DNA of 41,440 nt, taken from the NCBI GenBank assembly GCA_964541375.1, contig CAZIPT010000012.1, forward strand, positions 1-41,440. Reading direction: 5' to 3'. The DNA is from JBAXEO01 sp964541375 (GTDB taxonomy: Bacteria > Actinomycetota > Coriobacteriia > Anaerosomatales > JAAXUF01). Both the position numbers and the translations under genes were made by a program. This document shows positions 8,332 through 16,062 of the stretch, one piece after another. The notes under the pieces are model-generated. The model worked only from the letters and a program-made list of their open reading frames with translations, was not told the DNA's origin and did not search any database. The stretch's first letter is position 1, and each line of letters begins with the position of its first letter.

Positions 8332-8784
8332 GTGCGCTGTCCGTTCTGTGGCCATGACGAGACCAAGGTAGTGGATTCACGTACCTCAGAGTCCCAGGAT
8401 GCGATTCGTCGCAGGCGGGAGTGCCTCAGCTGCGCGCAACGCTTCACAACCTATGAGCGTCGCGAAGAGACGCCTCTTATGGTGGTCAAGAAGGACGGAA
8501 CGGCGGAACCGTTCGACCGGGGCAAGCTCCTGCGTGGACTGATGGTCGCGTGCGCGAAGCGAGACGTTCATATCAGCCAGCTTGAGGCGTTGATCGATTC
8601 CGTCGAGTCGGAACTCCACAACTCCTTTCGCTCCGAAGTTGGAAGCCGCCAAGTCGGAAACATGGTGCTCTACAGGCTTCGCGACTTTGATCGGGTGGCC
8701 TACGTTCGTTTTGCATCGGTCTACAAGGAGTTCCAGGACCTCGATGAGTTCACCTCCGAACTGAAGAACCTCGGCCCGGCATGA
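8332..8784 (+). CDS. nrdR: transcriptional repressor NrdR
   Basis: ATP/dATP-sensing repressor of ribonucleotide reductase genes. The zinc ribbon cysteines are Cys3, Cys6, Cys31 and Cys34 (CPFC and CLSC), and residues 45-150 form the ATP-cone domain with the MVVKKDGTAEPFDRGKL opening. The 150-residue length is normal. The start is GTG 8332, coding for the conserved MRCPFC start, with GGGGGTGAG upstream. Its stop overlaps the start of the next gene (ATGA), so activase synthesis is probably translationally coupled. The lexA / LysM / nrdR order is the one found in mycobacteria and other actinobacteria. Confidence 0.97.
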   Translation: MRCPFCGHDETKVVDSRTSESQDAIRRRRECLSCAQRFTTYERREETPLMVVKKDGTAEPFDRGKLLRGLMVACAKRDVHISQLEALIDSVESELHNSFRSEVGSRQVGNMVLYRLRDFDRVAYVRFASVYKEFQDLDEFTSELKNLGPA

Positions 8785-9524
8785 CCGTGATCGCACCGGC
8801 GCCACGCGCTGCTCTCCGGGCCAATCCCGCCATCGACTGCTCAGTCGCCGGATTTCGCGCGGCGAGTCCCGTGGCTTGGCCCGGTCGCACCAGCGCGGTG
8901 ATCCTGCTCGGCGGGTGCAACCTTCGCTGTTCCTACTGCTGCTGCCCTGAAATGCTTGCAGCTAGGCCGGATTCGATATGCGTGACGGACATCCTCAATC
9001 GTATCCAAAGCCGTGAATCCTCGGTCTCAGGGGTTGTGGTGACGGGCGGTGAGCCGACCGCTTACACCGGACTCACGGAACTTCTTCGACGACTCCGTTC
9101 GTACGATCTGCCGGTTCGACTGGATACCAACGGCACGTTTCCCGACGTGCTTGAAGCGCTACTCGAAGAGGGTCTCGTCTCCTTCGTGGCCCTCGACGTG
9201 AAGACCACCCCCGAGCGCTATGACGCGCTTACCGCGAGCAGCGGCTCGTGGCGCCAGGTCCGGCGTTCCATCGAGCTGCTTGTCAACGGTCCCCTCGACC
9301 ACGAGTTCCGAACGACATGCTATCCCGGTGCGGTGCCCACGTCCGACATTCCGACCATCGCTCGTTCGCTCGAGGGCGGCATCCGCTACGCGCTCCAGCA
9401 GTTTCGGCCGCAGAGGACCCTTGACCCTGCGGCTTCGGGCGTTCGGCCGCATGGAGCAGATGCGCTTCGCAAGGCCGCCCTGTGTTGTTCCGTGCACCTG
9501 CCCACAGTCGTCCGAGGAGTCTAG
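8781..9524 (+). CDS. nrdG: anaerobic ribonucleotide reductase activating protein (NrdG2-type radical SAM)
   Basis: Radical SAM enzyme expected to install the glycyl radical on class III ribonucleotide reductase. The cluster motif is CNLRCSYC (Cys46, Cys50, Cys53), preceded by a GF....SPVAWPGRTS segment like the consensus of the NrdG2 subfamily, and followed by VVVTGGEPT. At 247 residues it is of normal size for that subfamily. It overlaps nrdR by 4 bp upstream and dut by 1 bp downstream. No nrdD is present in the window, which is odd because the activase is usually next to it. Another glycyl-radical activase or a different radical SAM role cannot be excluded. Confidence 0.75.
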   Translation: MTVIAPAPRAALRANPAIDCSVAGFRAASPVAWPGRTSAVILLGGCNLRCSYCCCPEMLAARPDSICVTDILNRIQSRESSVSGVVVTGGEPTAYTGLTELLRRLRSYDLPVRLDTNGTFPDVLEALLEEGLVSFVALDVKTTPERYDALTASSGSWRQVRRSIELLVNGPLDHEFRTTCYPGAVPTSDIPTIARSLEGGIRYALQQFRPQRTLDPAASGVRPHGADALRKAALCCSVHLPTVVRGV

Positions 9525-9961
9525 TGGCATTGCGTCTTGCTATCCGCCGACTGGACTCCAACTTGCCTTTGCCGTCCTACGCACACCTCGGGGATGCGGG
9601 CCTCGACCTCTTCGCAGCTCAGGCGGTCACACTCGCCCCCGGTGAGCGTGCTCTCGTGCCCACCGGCCTGGCCGTGGAGATACCTGACGGCTATGCCGGC
9701 TTCGTGCAACCCCGCAGCGGACGAGCGATCCGAGACGGCCTCTCTCTCGTTAACTCTCCTGGGCTCATCGACAGTCACTACCGGGGTGAGGTCCAGGTCA
9801 TCGCCGTGAATCTCGATACTTCCACGACCCTGGGGATCGCATACGGCGAGAAGATCGCGCAACTGGTGATCCAGCCGGTTGAGCGCTGCGAAGTCGTTGA
9901 GGTCGATGCGCTGACCGACACGGTCCGGGGGGAGGGCGGCTTTGGCAGCACGGGTTCCTGA
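9524..9961 (+). CDS. dut: dUTP diphosphatase (trimeric dUTPase)
   Basis: Hydrolyses dUTP to dUMP and pyrophosphate, keeping uracil out of DNA and feeding dTMP synthesis. All five motifs are seen in order: DAGLDL, PRSGRAIRDG, GLIDSHYRG, GEKIAQLVI and RGEGGFGSTGS. The GTG start at 9524 overlaps the activase stop (TAGTG) and has GAGGAG just upstream; it gives 145 residues, the usual size. The open frame extends 14 codons further upstream without family resemblance. The last motif ends 0-2 residues before the stop, so the C-terminal flap is complete. Confidence 0.95.
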   Translation: MALRLAIRRLDSNLPLPSYAHLGDAGLDLFAAQAVTLAPGERALVPTGLAVEIPDGYAGFVQPRSGRAIRDGLSLVNSPGLIDSHYRGEVQVIAVNLDTSTTLGIAYGEKIAQLVIQPVERCEVVEVDALTDTVRGEGGFGSTGS

Positions 9962-10409
9962 TGGCCCTCGCGTTCGCGTCGCTGCCCTCATCCTGCACCA
10001 AGGTCGAGTGGTCCTCGTCAGGCACCGGGCCCGCAGCTCGACGTACTATCTGCTCCCCGGCGGTGGGGTGGACTACCGCGAGACGCTCGAACAGGCCCTG
10101 ATTCGAGAGGTGTCCGAAGAGACTGGGCTTGTGGTGTCCGTGGGTCGGCCGGTGATCATCAACGACACAATCGATCCCGCCGGGACTCGGCATGTAGTCA
10201 ACATAGCCTTCTTGGCGAAGGTGGTCGGGGGAGCTCTTTCCGACAGCCCACAGGACTCACGCGTTGAGGCGGTCGAGTTGTTCGACCCCGAAGCACTGGG
10301 GGGCCTGGATCTTCGTCCTCCAATAGCCGAGACCATCGGCGACATCCTGGGTGATTCACGCGCTCAGGCCCGCTACCTCGGTTCGATCTTCCGAGAGGCC
10401 GGCCCTTAG
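9942..10409 (+). CDS. Nudix hydrolase
   Basis: A 155-residue single-domain Nudix hydrolase, cleaving a nucleoside diphosphate linked to another group; the substrate is not evident. The Nudix box fits G-x5-E-x7-REUxEExGU (GGVDYRE ... REVSEETGL at about residues 42-66). The start is uncertain: TTG 9942, inside the dut tail with GGAGGG upstream, is the only reasonable in-frame start codon before the conserved RVAALILHQGRVVLVRHR strand. This implies a 20 bp overlap with dut. Linked to dut, it may act in nucleotide pool cleaning, but this is only context. Confidence 0.82.
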   Translation: MAARVPDGPRVRVAALILHQGRVVLVRHRARSSTYYLLPGGGVDYRETLEQALIREVSEETGLVVSVGRPVIINDTIDPAGTRHVVNIAFLAKVVGGALSDSPQDSRVEAVELFDPEALGGLDLRPPIAETIGDILGDSRAQARYLGSIFREAGP

Positions 10410-10542
10410 CCGCTAGCCTTCTCAGGTTGACATAAGCTACGGCGTTCCTGTTTCGCGGTCATGGGAGGGGTGTGGGCGAAGTTCATCTTCCGTACTAGGC
10501 ATGGGCTCTCCGGTGCATCAGGACCACAAGAAGGGTAGGGAC

Positions 10543-11979
10543 ATGGATTCATTCTTCAAGCTCTCCGAGCGCGGAACGAACTTCCAGACTGAGTTGCTCG
10601 CGGGCGTGACGACGTTTCTCACGATGGCGTACATCGTCTTCGTCAATCCCGGAATACTGTCAGCCGCCGGCGTTCCGTTCGAAGGCGCCGCAACGGCGAC
10701 AGCGCTCGGCGCAGCATTGATGTGCCTCGCCATGGGGTTCATCTCGAATAGGCCATTGGCTCTTGCCTCAGGCATGGGCCTGAATGCCGTGGTCACGTTC
10801 TCCATCATCGGATTTCAGCAGGCGAATGTGCCGTGGCAGGTGGGCATGTCCGTGATCTTCGTCGAGGGTCTGCTCATCTTCGCCCTGGTGCTCTCGGGCG
10901 CTCGCGAGGCGATCATGAACGCCATTCCGCTGGACCTCAAGCGGGCCATCGGCGTCGGTATCGGGCTTTTCATCACGCTACTCGGGCTCATCGAGGGCGG
11001 CATCATCGTCCCCAACGCCGCGACCGTGGTCTCGCTCGGTGACTTCACCAAGCCCTACGTCTGGGTCACGTTGATCGGGCTGTTCTCGATACTCGCATTC
11101 ATGGCCCTCCGCATCAAAGGCGATATCCTCTGGGGAATCCTGGTGGCGACTGTTGCGGCGCTCATCCTCAACGTCACGCACCTCCCGACGGCGATTGTGG
11201 CTCCGCCCAACTTCTCGACATTCATGGCTCCGTTCCAGACTCCTGCCGGCACCAACAGCATCGCCTTGCTGCAGATATTCACTCCCGCGCTGCTCTTTGC
11301 GGTATTCGCAGTCATGCTGACCGACTTCTTTGACACGATGGGCACCGTCATCTCGGTTGGCGAACAGGCCGGCTTCGCCGATAGTGAAGGACGCGTCCCC
11401 GGCATCAAGAACATTCTGCTCGTGGACTCCGCAGCTGCGAGCGTCGGTGGACTGTTCGGCGCCTCTTCGATCACAACCTACATCGAGTCGGCTGCCGGCG
11501 TGGCCGAGGGTGGTCGTACGGGCTTGACGGCGATCATCACCGGTATCCTTTTTGCGGTCGCTGCGCTCTTCGCCCCGGTCGTCCGCATGGTGGGCGGAGG
11601 GTACGCGGTAGCCAACGCCGAGCGGTTCGCGTCGTTTGCCGGCTCGGGCTTTACGGTTCCTGCCGACGTGCCCGTGCCTTCCTTCACCTCGTTTCCGATC
11701 ACCGCTGGTGCGCTGATCATCGTCGGCTTCCTGATGATGCGGACAGTACGTGAGATCCCATGGGACAACCTCGAGGAGGCCTTCCCCGCGTACCTGACGA
11801 TCGTCGGCATCCCTTTGACCTACAACATCAGCTGGGGCATCGGACTCGGCTTCATCAGCTACGTGGTCATCAAGCTGTTCCATGGCAAGGCCAAGGACAT
11901 CCACCCGCTCATGTGGGTCGCATCGATCGCGTTCCTGCTTGCATTCCTGCAGGTGCCGCTCTTGAAGCTCTTCAGCTAG
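10543..11979 (+). CDS. guanine/hypoxanthine permease, AzgA/PbuG type
   Basis: Integral membrane purine transporter of 478 residues with the features of the AzgA/PbuG branch of the nucleobase permeases: the N-terminal ERGTNFQTELLAGVTTF, then TFLTMAYIVFVNP, GMGLNA and DFFDTMGT. Family members have about 14 membrane spans and take up guanine, hypoxanthine or adenine by proton symport. The ATG at 10543 has AAGAAGGGTAGGG upstream and is preferred to the in-frame ATG at 10501. A TTGACA at 10427-10432 lies upstream without a good -10. I saw no purine riboswitch in the 133 bp leader. Apt and hpt, which would salvage the imported bases, lie at 27-29 kb. Confidence 0.88.
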   Translation: MDSFFKLSERGTNFQTELLAGVTTFLTMAYIVFVNPGILSAAGVPFEGAATATALGAALMCLAMGFISNRPLALASGMGLNAVVTFSIIGFQQANVPWQVGMSVIFVEGLLIFALVLSGAREAIMNAIPLDLKRAIGVGIGLFITLLGLIEGGIIVPNAATVVSLGDFTKPYVWVTLIGLFSILAFMALRIKGDILWGILVATVAALILNVTHLPTAIVAPPNFSTFMAPFQTPAGTNSIALLQIFTPALLFAVFAVMLTDFFDTMGTVISVGEQAGFADSEGRVPGIKNILLVDSAAASVGGLFGASSITTYIESAAGVAEGGRTGLTAIITGILFAVAALFAPVVRMVGGGYAVANAERFASFAGSGFTVPADVPVPSFTSFPITAGALIIVGFLMMRTVREIPWDNLEEAFPAYLTIVGIPLTYNISWGIGLGFISYVVIKLFHGKAKDIHPLMWVASIAFLLAFLQVPLLKLFS

Positions 11980-11997
11980 ACAACCCTGACTTGCAGT

Positions 11998-12017
11998 CGG
12001 GCCGTCGCATCGGCCCG
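11998..12017 (+). other. hairpin between the two permease genes
   Basis: A perfect 7 bp stem (CGGGCCG / CGGCCCG) with a 6-base loop lies between the purine permease stop and the uracil permease start. No U-run follows, so it is not a standard intrinsic terminator; it may stabilise or segment the transcript. Confidence 0.4.
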
Positions 12018-12043
12018 TATGACGACGTTTAGGAGGGAACCGC

Positions 12044-13393
12044 GTGACGCGTGAGGAAGTCGTTCAGACCGACGAGACGCTGCCACTGGGCAAAGCAATC
12101 CCGCTCTCACTGCAGCACCTGATGGCGATGTTCGGCGCGACTGTGCTGGTGCCACTGTTGACCGGCCTCGACCCCGGTGTTGGCCTCATGACCTCGGGAA
12201 TCGGCACCATTCTCTACTTGATCTGCGTTCGCAACAAGATTCCGAGCTACCTCGGATCGAGTTTCGCGTTCATCGCGCCGCTGATCGCCGTGGGTGGGGG
12301 ACCGGGCGGGAAGAACATCCCCGCCGCGCTCGGCGGACTTGTCGTGGCCGGCTTTGTCTACATGGTCGTGGCGTTCGTCATCAAGGCGGTCGGCACCAAG
12401 TGGCTGGACCGGCTGCTTCCCCCCGCGCTGATAGGCTCGGTGGTCGTGGTCATCGGACTCGGTCTGTCCGCCGTCGCCGTGAAGATGTGCCTCTATCCCT
12501 TCGCCGACCCGACCAAACCGGTCGAGATGAAGTACCTTGCGGTGGCGGGCATCACGCTGGCCTCGGCGATCATCTTCTCGAGCTTCTTCAAAGGCTTCCT
12601 GAAGACAATCCCAGTGCTCATGGGGATCATCATCGGCTACGTCGTTTCAATCCCGCTCGGCTTGGTCAGTTTCGCCGGCGTCAAGGACGCGGCATGGATC
12701 GGGCTGCCTACGCTGACGTTCCCGGTCTTCCAGCTCGACGCCATCCTGATCATCGCGCCGGTCGCCTTCGTGGTCATCATCGAGCACATCGGACACCTGC
12801 TGGTCATCAACGAGATCACCGGCAAGGACTTCACGCCGATGCTACCCGAATCGTTGTTCGGCGACGGGATCGCGACCGCCATCTCGGGCGCCATCGGCGG
12901 CACACCCTCAACCACCTACGCCGAGAACATCGGCGTCATGGCGGTAACCAAGGTGTACGCGACGCAGCTCTTCTGGTTCGCCGGTGGATTCGCCATCATC
13001 ATCGGCGGCTTCGTCCCCAAGTTCGGCGCTGCCATCAGCTCCATCCCGACGCCGGTCATGGGCGGAATCCCATCGCTCCTGTTCGGGCTATTCGCTACCA
13101 GCGGCATCCGACTGCTCTCAACCAGCGGTATCGACTTCAGTCATAGCCGCAACCTCATACTTGCGAGCGTCGTTCTGGTGATCGGTGTTGGCATGGAGGC
13201 CGGAGGATTCGCCATCCCGCTCGGCAAGTACACGGTCCCCGGCATGGCGATGGCCGCACTCATCGGCGTCGTCTTGAATCTGATCCTGCCTAAGGAAAGC
13301 GAGGGGCTCGCCATCGAGTCGCCCGCGTTCGATGCCGAGTTCCAGGCCGAGGCGGCCGCTGCTGAAGGCGGTTCTACGACGACCTCCCTGTAG
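12044..13393 (+). CDS. uraA: uracil (uracil-xanthine) permease
   Basis: NCS2/NAT-family nucleobase:proton symporter of 449 residues. The N-terminal QHLMAMFGATVLVPLLTGLD and the SSFAFIAPL segment are typical of UraA, as are the two substrate-site blocks VIIEHIGHLL and GGTPSTTYAENIGVMAVT, whose glutamates bind uracil in the E. coli protein. The start is GTG 12044 with AGGAGGGA upstream, 64 bp after the purine permease. The two genes together give uptake of purines and pyrimidines. A GC-rich hairpin follows the gene. Confidence 0.9.
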   Translation: MTREEVVQTDETLPLGKAIPLSLQHLMAMFGATVLVPLLTGLDPGVGLMTSGIGTILYLICVRNKIPSYLGSSFAFIAPLIAVGGGPGGKNIPAALGGLVVAGFVYMVVAFVIKAVGTKWLDRLLPPALIGSVVVVIGLGLSAVAVKMCLYPFADPTKPVEMKYLAVAGITLASAIIFSSFFKGFLKTIPVLMGIIIGYVVSIPLGLVSFAGVKDAAWIGLPTLTFPVFQLDAILIIAPVAFVVIIEHIGHLLVINEITGKDFTPMLPESLFGDGIATAISGAIGGTPSTTYAENIGVMAVTKVYATQLFWFAGGFAIIIGGFVPKFGAAISSIPTPVMGGIPSLLFGLFATSGIRLLSTSGIDFSHSRNLILASVVLVIGVGMEAGGFAIPLGKYTVPGMAMAALIGVVLNLILPKESEGLAIESPAFDAEFQAEAAAAEGGSTTTSL

Positions 13394-13433
13394 TCCACCC
13401 GAGACGGGAGCCACATCGTCTCGTCTCAAGCGA

Positions 13434-13467
13434 CGGCCCCGGGCTGCGACATCGCGGTCCGGGGCCG
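13434..13467 (+). terminator. GC-rich hairpin, probable terminator after the uracil permease
   Basis: A perfect 9 bp stem (CGGCCCCGG at 13434-13442, CCGGGGCCG at 13459-13467) with a 16-base loop, followed by CTTCGTT, a weak T-rich tail. It lies 40 bp after the permease stop and 75 bp before the next gene. A smaller hairpin (GAGACG / CGTCTC, 13401-13423) precedes it. Confidence 0.6.
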
Positions 13468-13541
13468 CTTCGTTGGCGGTCCCACGGGCCGGTCTGTCAG
13501 AATCGTGACCGTAGACCGTTCGACGGCTCGCCGTCCGTGGC

Positions 13542-14594
13542 ATGCGGGTTGCACCCAACTCCCAGACCCCCTTGACCCCGATCGACAGAGATGGAGCCCT
13601 CCGCCAGATGCAGTTGGACCGCAGAGAGGCCCGCGCACTTCGCCGAGAAGCGGCTCGGAGGCGCAAGCAACGCGCTTGGATCCTCCTGTCGATATGTGTG
13701 GGCGTTGTCGCCCTTGGGGCTATCGGGGCATTCGCATGGACCAAGGCAACCGCCTTCGGCTTCGGACGATCGGCAACCTCCACAGAGCAGCTGAGCCAGG
13801 CGCGGGTAGCCGACCAGACGCCTGCCACTCCCGCTCAGGAGGCCTCTGTGGCGGTCACCGCGCCTCCTAAGCCGGTAGTCGACGCGGCCCCGACTCCGCC
13901 TACTGACACCGGCGATGCCGTCGCAAAGGCCGCAGTGCGCTTTCCCGATGCGCCTTCAGTCAAGCCAGCGAGCATCGGCCAGCTGAAGCCCCGACATAAG
14001 TACGTGGCCTTCACCATCGACGACGGATATGGCTTCCAGCCCGAGATGCTCGCACTCCTTCAGAAGTACGACGCCCGATGCACGACGTTCGTCCTGGGAA
14101 GCTGGGTCGCAAGCAATCCAGCGGCCGTCAAGAAGCTCGACGCCGCCGGATTCGAGATAGCCAACCACACATGGGACCACAAGCTGCTGACCAGGCTCGA
14201 CTCCGAGCAGCAGCGGACCGAGCTTCTCAGGACCCAGAAGGCGATCTCAGCGATTACCGGGAACCAGGCGCCATACATGCGGCCGCCGGGCGGTGCGACA
14301 AACAGCCGCGTCAAGGGCGTCTCGGCGGACTTGGGGTACACCCAGGTGATGTGGAATCGATCGTTTGGGGACTCTGGACGGGGCGCTACGCCCGAGAAGC
14401 TCTATCAGAACGTCATGACGAGCAACGGGGGCGTCAGGCCAGGCGACATCATCCTGTGTCATTGGAGCTCGAAGTCGAGCTACGAAGCCATGAAGCGGAT
14501 CCTTCCTGAGTTGAAGGCCCAAGGCTACCAGTTCGTGACGATCTCCGAGCTCATCGCCGACTCCAAGGGCAACGCAAAGCCCTCAAAGAAGTAG
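13542..14594 (+). CDS. membrane-anchored polysaccharide deacetylase (NodB domain)
   Basis: Metal-dependent deacetylase likely acting on peptidoglycan or another wall polymer. Residues 20-45 are very basic, followed by one membrane segment (about 47-70), a low-complexity Pro/Ala/Thr linker to about residue 140, then a NodB domain. The metal and catalytic motifs are FTIDDGY (Asp160, Asp161), NHTWDH (His209, His213), RPPGG and ILCHWSS. The order cytoplasmic tail, helix, linker, enzyme indicates an extracytoplasmic anchored enzyme. The start is uncertain: ATG 13542 has no clear ribosome binding site, and ATG 13608 is an alternative that keeps all domains. Xylan or chitin oligomer substrates cannot be ruled out. 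Confidence 0.85.
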   Translation: MRVAPNSQTPLTPIDRDGALRQMQLDRREARALRREAARRRKQRAWILLSICVGVVALGAIGAFAWTKATAFGFGRSATSTEQLSQARVADQTPATPAQEASVAVTAPPKPVVDAAPTPPTDTGDAVAKAAVRFPDAPSVKPASIGQLKPRHKYVAFTIDDGYGFQPEMLALLQKYDARCTTFVLGSWVASNPAAVKKLDAAGFEIANHTWDHKLLTRLDSEQQRTELLRTQKAISAITGNQAPYMRPPGGATNSRVKGVSADLGYTQVMWNRSFGDSGRGATPEKLYQNVMTSNGGVRPGDIILCHWSSKSSYEAMKRILPELKAQGYQFVTISELIADSKGNAKPSKK

Positions 14595-14765
14595 GAGCGC
14601 CGAGCGGCCACAGCTGAGCCCCCCTCGGCATCATTGCTCATCTCACACGTATTTGCGTGATAATACATCTTATGTCTAGTTGCGGAATCCTGAGACTATC
14701 CCCTCGATTCTCGGCCTGGAACCTGCGTGATGCCCAGGTGGTTCTACACGCGGGGAACACTCGAC
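14595..14765. other. convergent intergenic region, no gene seen
   Basis: 171 bp between the converging deacetylase and a minus-strand gene. It holds a weak hairpin (GCCGAG at 14599-14604, CTCGGC at 14624-14629) and an AT-richer patch around 14650-14680 with a TATAAT-like GATAAT (14659-14664). I see no -35 partner and no open frame worth calling. Confidence 0.4.
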
Positions 14766-15104
14766 CTACTCGATCCCGGTGTCCCCGAGCTCGGCACCAG
14801 TGAAGTACGCGGCCTCGAATCGCGACTTGGTGAGGTCGCGGAGATCCTCATCTGCCACGGCGAGGAACTGCCGGGCGTCGTCAGCCGATCCGTACGTGGC
14901 CAGCCGCACGACACTGTCCGCATCGTCGAGTCTCACGGCCTCGACATGCCAGTACTCGACCTCCTCGCCCTGATCGATCTCCGGTTCGCGGTAGAGGATG
15001 TCGTCGTGCCACTCGAAGTCGAGGCCCTGAGTGGTATCCACACGGGTTACCCGAAGCCGCCAGAACTCGTCGGCGTTGCCGATGACCCTCACCACTTCGG
15101 CCAC
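14766..15104 (-). CDS. unknown protein, 112 residues
   Basis: Not recognised. An acidic, soluble-looking protein with no signal peptide or membrane segment, with DADSVVRLATYGSADDARQFLAVADEDL near the middle. The GTG start lies directly after the stop of the preceding SH3 gene with no spacer. It is the last gene of the minus-strand run that begins far upstream. A longer plus-strand open frame (14727-15368) covers the same DNA and also the clearly real SH3 gene; it looks like a shadow. The sequence contains VEYWHVEAVRL, suggesting an alpha/beta fold, but I would not name it. Confidence 0.55.
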   Translation of the reverse strand: MAEVVRVIGNADEFWRLRVTRVDTTQGLDFEWHDDILYREPEIDQGEEVEYWHVEAVRLDDADSVVRLATYGSADDARQFLAVADEDLRDLTKSRFEAAYFTGAELGDTGIE

Positions 15105-15479
15105 CTACTTCTTCGAAACCTTGACGTACTGCGGATTATTGTTGACCCACCCGGTGGTGCCACCTGCGTCCTGAATCTGCAGCCAGCTCCCGTTCTGGCT
15201 GACGAGGATGAATTGCTCGCCCTTCTTCAGGCCGCGGATGCTCACCCCCGTGGCGTCGGGATTCTGACGAAAATTGAGTCCGTCAGTAAGAATCAATACT
15301 GTCTGACCCGCGTCGTCGGGCGCTGCAGTGGCGCTGGCGTCCACCGTGGAAGAGGTCTCGCTCGATGACCGCTTTGGTGTCGCCTTCTTGTAGTCTGACC
15401 ACCATCCGTTGATTGTGACAAAAAGGATGAGCAGAACCAGAAGGCCTCCCATAGCGCGGAAGACTCTACCGAGGGTCAC
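15105..15479 (-). CDS. membrane-anchored SH3b domain protein
   Basis: A 124-residue protein with one N-terminal membrane segment (about residues 8-26, GGLLVLLILFVTINGWW), a Ser/Thr/Ala-rich linker and a C-terminal bacterial SH3 domain (LNFRQNPDATGVSIRGLKKG, then WLQIQ and TGWVNNNPQYVKV). Such domains commonly bind the cell wall. The GTG start overlaps the stop of the upstream gene (GTGA), so the two are probably coupled and may work together at the envelope. No enzymatic domain is attached. Confidence 0.75.
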   Translation of the reverse strand: MTLGRVFRAMGGLLVLLILFVTINGWWSDYKKATPKRSSSETSSTVDASATAAPDDAGQTVLILTDGLNFRQNPDATGVSIRGLKKGEQFILVSQNGSWLQIQDAGGTTGWVNNNPQYVKVSKK

Positions 15480-16021
15480 AGGTACAAACCTCCACCGTAG
15501 ACGGCCGCATCCTCTTCAAGACCACAGACCTCACACGCATGCTGAACCTCTCGTGTCGCCCTCGCGTACGTTCCGGCTATCGCGGTCAGATCGATAGAAC
15601 CAAGCGCATCGAACGCAGCGTCACCGACCTGCTCATCGTGGACTTTACCCGATTCGAGGCGGTTAGCATACGCTGCGCGGCCTGGGGCGTCCGCAGCCGG
15701 TATCAGTTTCTTGGGCAGCGGCATCGAATCGAGTTCGTCGGCGAGTATTCTGGCGCGGCTGGCCACCTCGTGCAGCGTCCTGCGTTCGAGGGCATCAGGG
15801 TCTTCGGCGAAGTGGCTCAGTGTCTCGTCGCTCCCCTGCGCGAGATGCGTCACGACATCATCGAGTGCCTGCCTGACGGCGTCGATCGCCTCTCTCCGGC
15901 GCACCAGCCTGAGCAGGTACCTTCTCTCGGCGGCGCGCCAGCCGAGAATCGAACCGATGACCGCAGCTGCGATCATCAGTACACTCCCCGCCCCTATCGC
16001 GACCCAACCCCATACCGGCAC
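15476..16021 (-). CDS. membrane-anchored unknown protein with a CxxC pair
   Basis: 181 residues, not recognised. An N-terminal membrane segment (about residues 5-28) is followed by a basic stretch (RRYLLRLVRRREA) and a long, mostly helical, acidic region. A CEVC pair near residue 163-166 lies close to the C terminus, just before a glycine-rich end. By the positive-inside rule the body is cytoplasmic. It starts with GTG 41 bp after paaK and overlaps the SH3 gene by 4 bp, so it joins the tail of the ior-liv-paaK cluster without an evident link to that metabolism. Confidence 0.65.
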   Translation of the reverse strand: MPVWGWVAIGAGSVLMIAAAVIGSILGWRAAERRYLLRLVRRREAIDAVRQALDDVVTHLAQGSDETLSHFAEDPDALERRTLHEVASRARILADELDSMPLPKKLIPAADAPGRAAYANRLESGKVHDEQVGDAAFDALGSIDLTAIAGTYARATREVQHACEVCGLEEDAAVYGGGLYL

Positions 16022-16062
16022 GCAGCATCAAGCCCTTCACACGGGGCACAGCCCCTACGTCA

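Noticed and set aside
10427..10432. TTGACA upstream of the purine permease as promoter
   Set aside because: No -10 at 16-18 bp; kept only as a remark. No purine riboswitch core or pseudoknot loop sequences were seen in this leader.
14727..15368. Plus-strand open frame of 213 residues
   Set aside because: It overlies the well-supported SH3b gene and the gene after it, both on the minus strand, and has no recognisable motif.
16022..16062. GGGG/CCCC short hairpin after paaK as terminator
   Set aside because: A 4 bp stem without a T-run is too weak to call.
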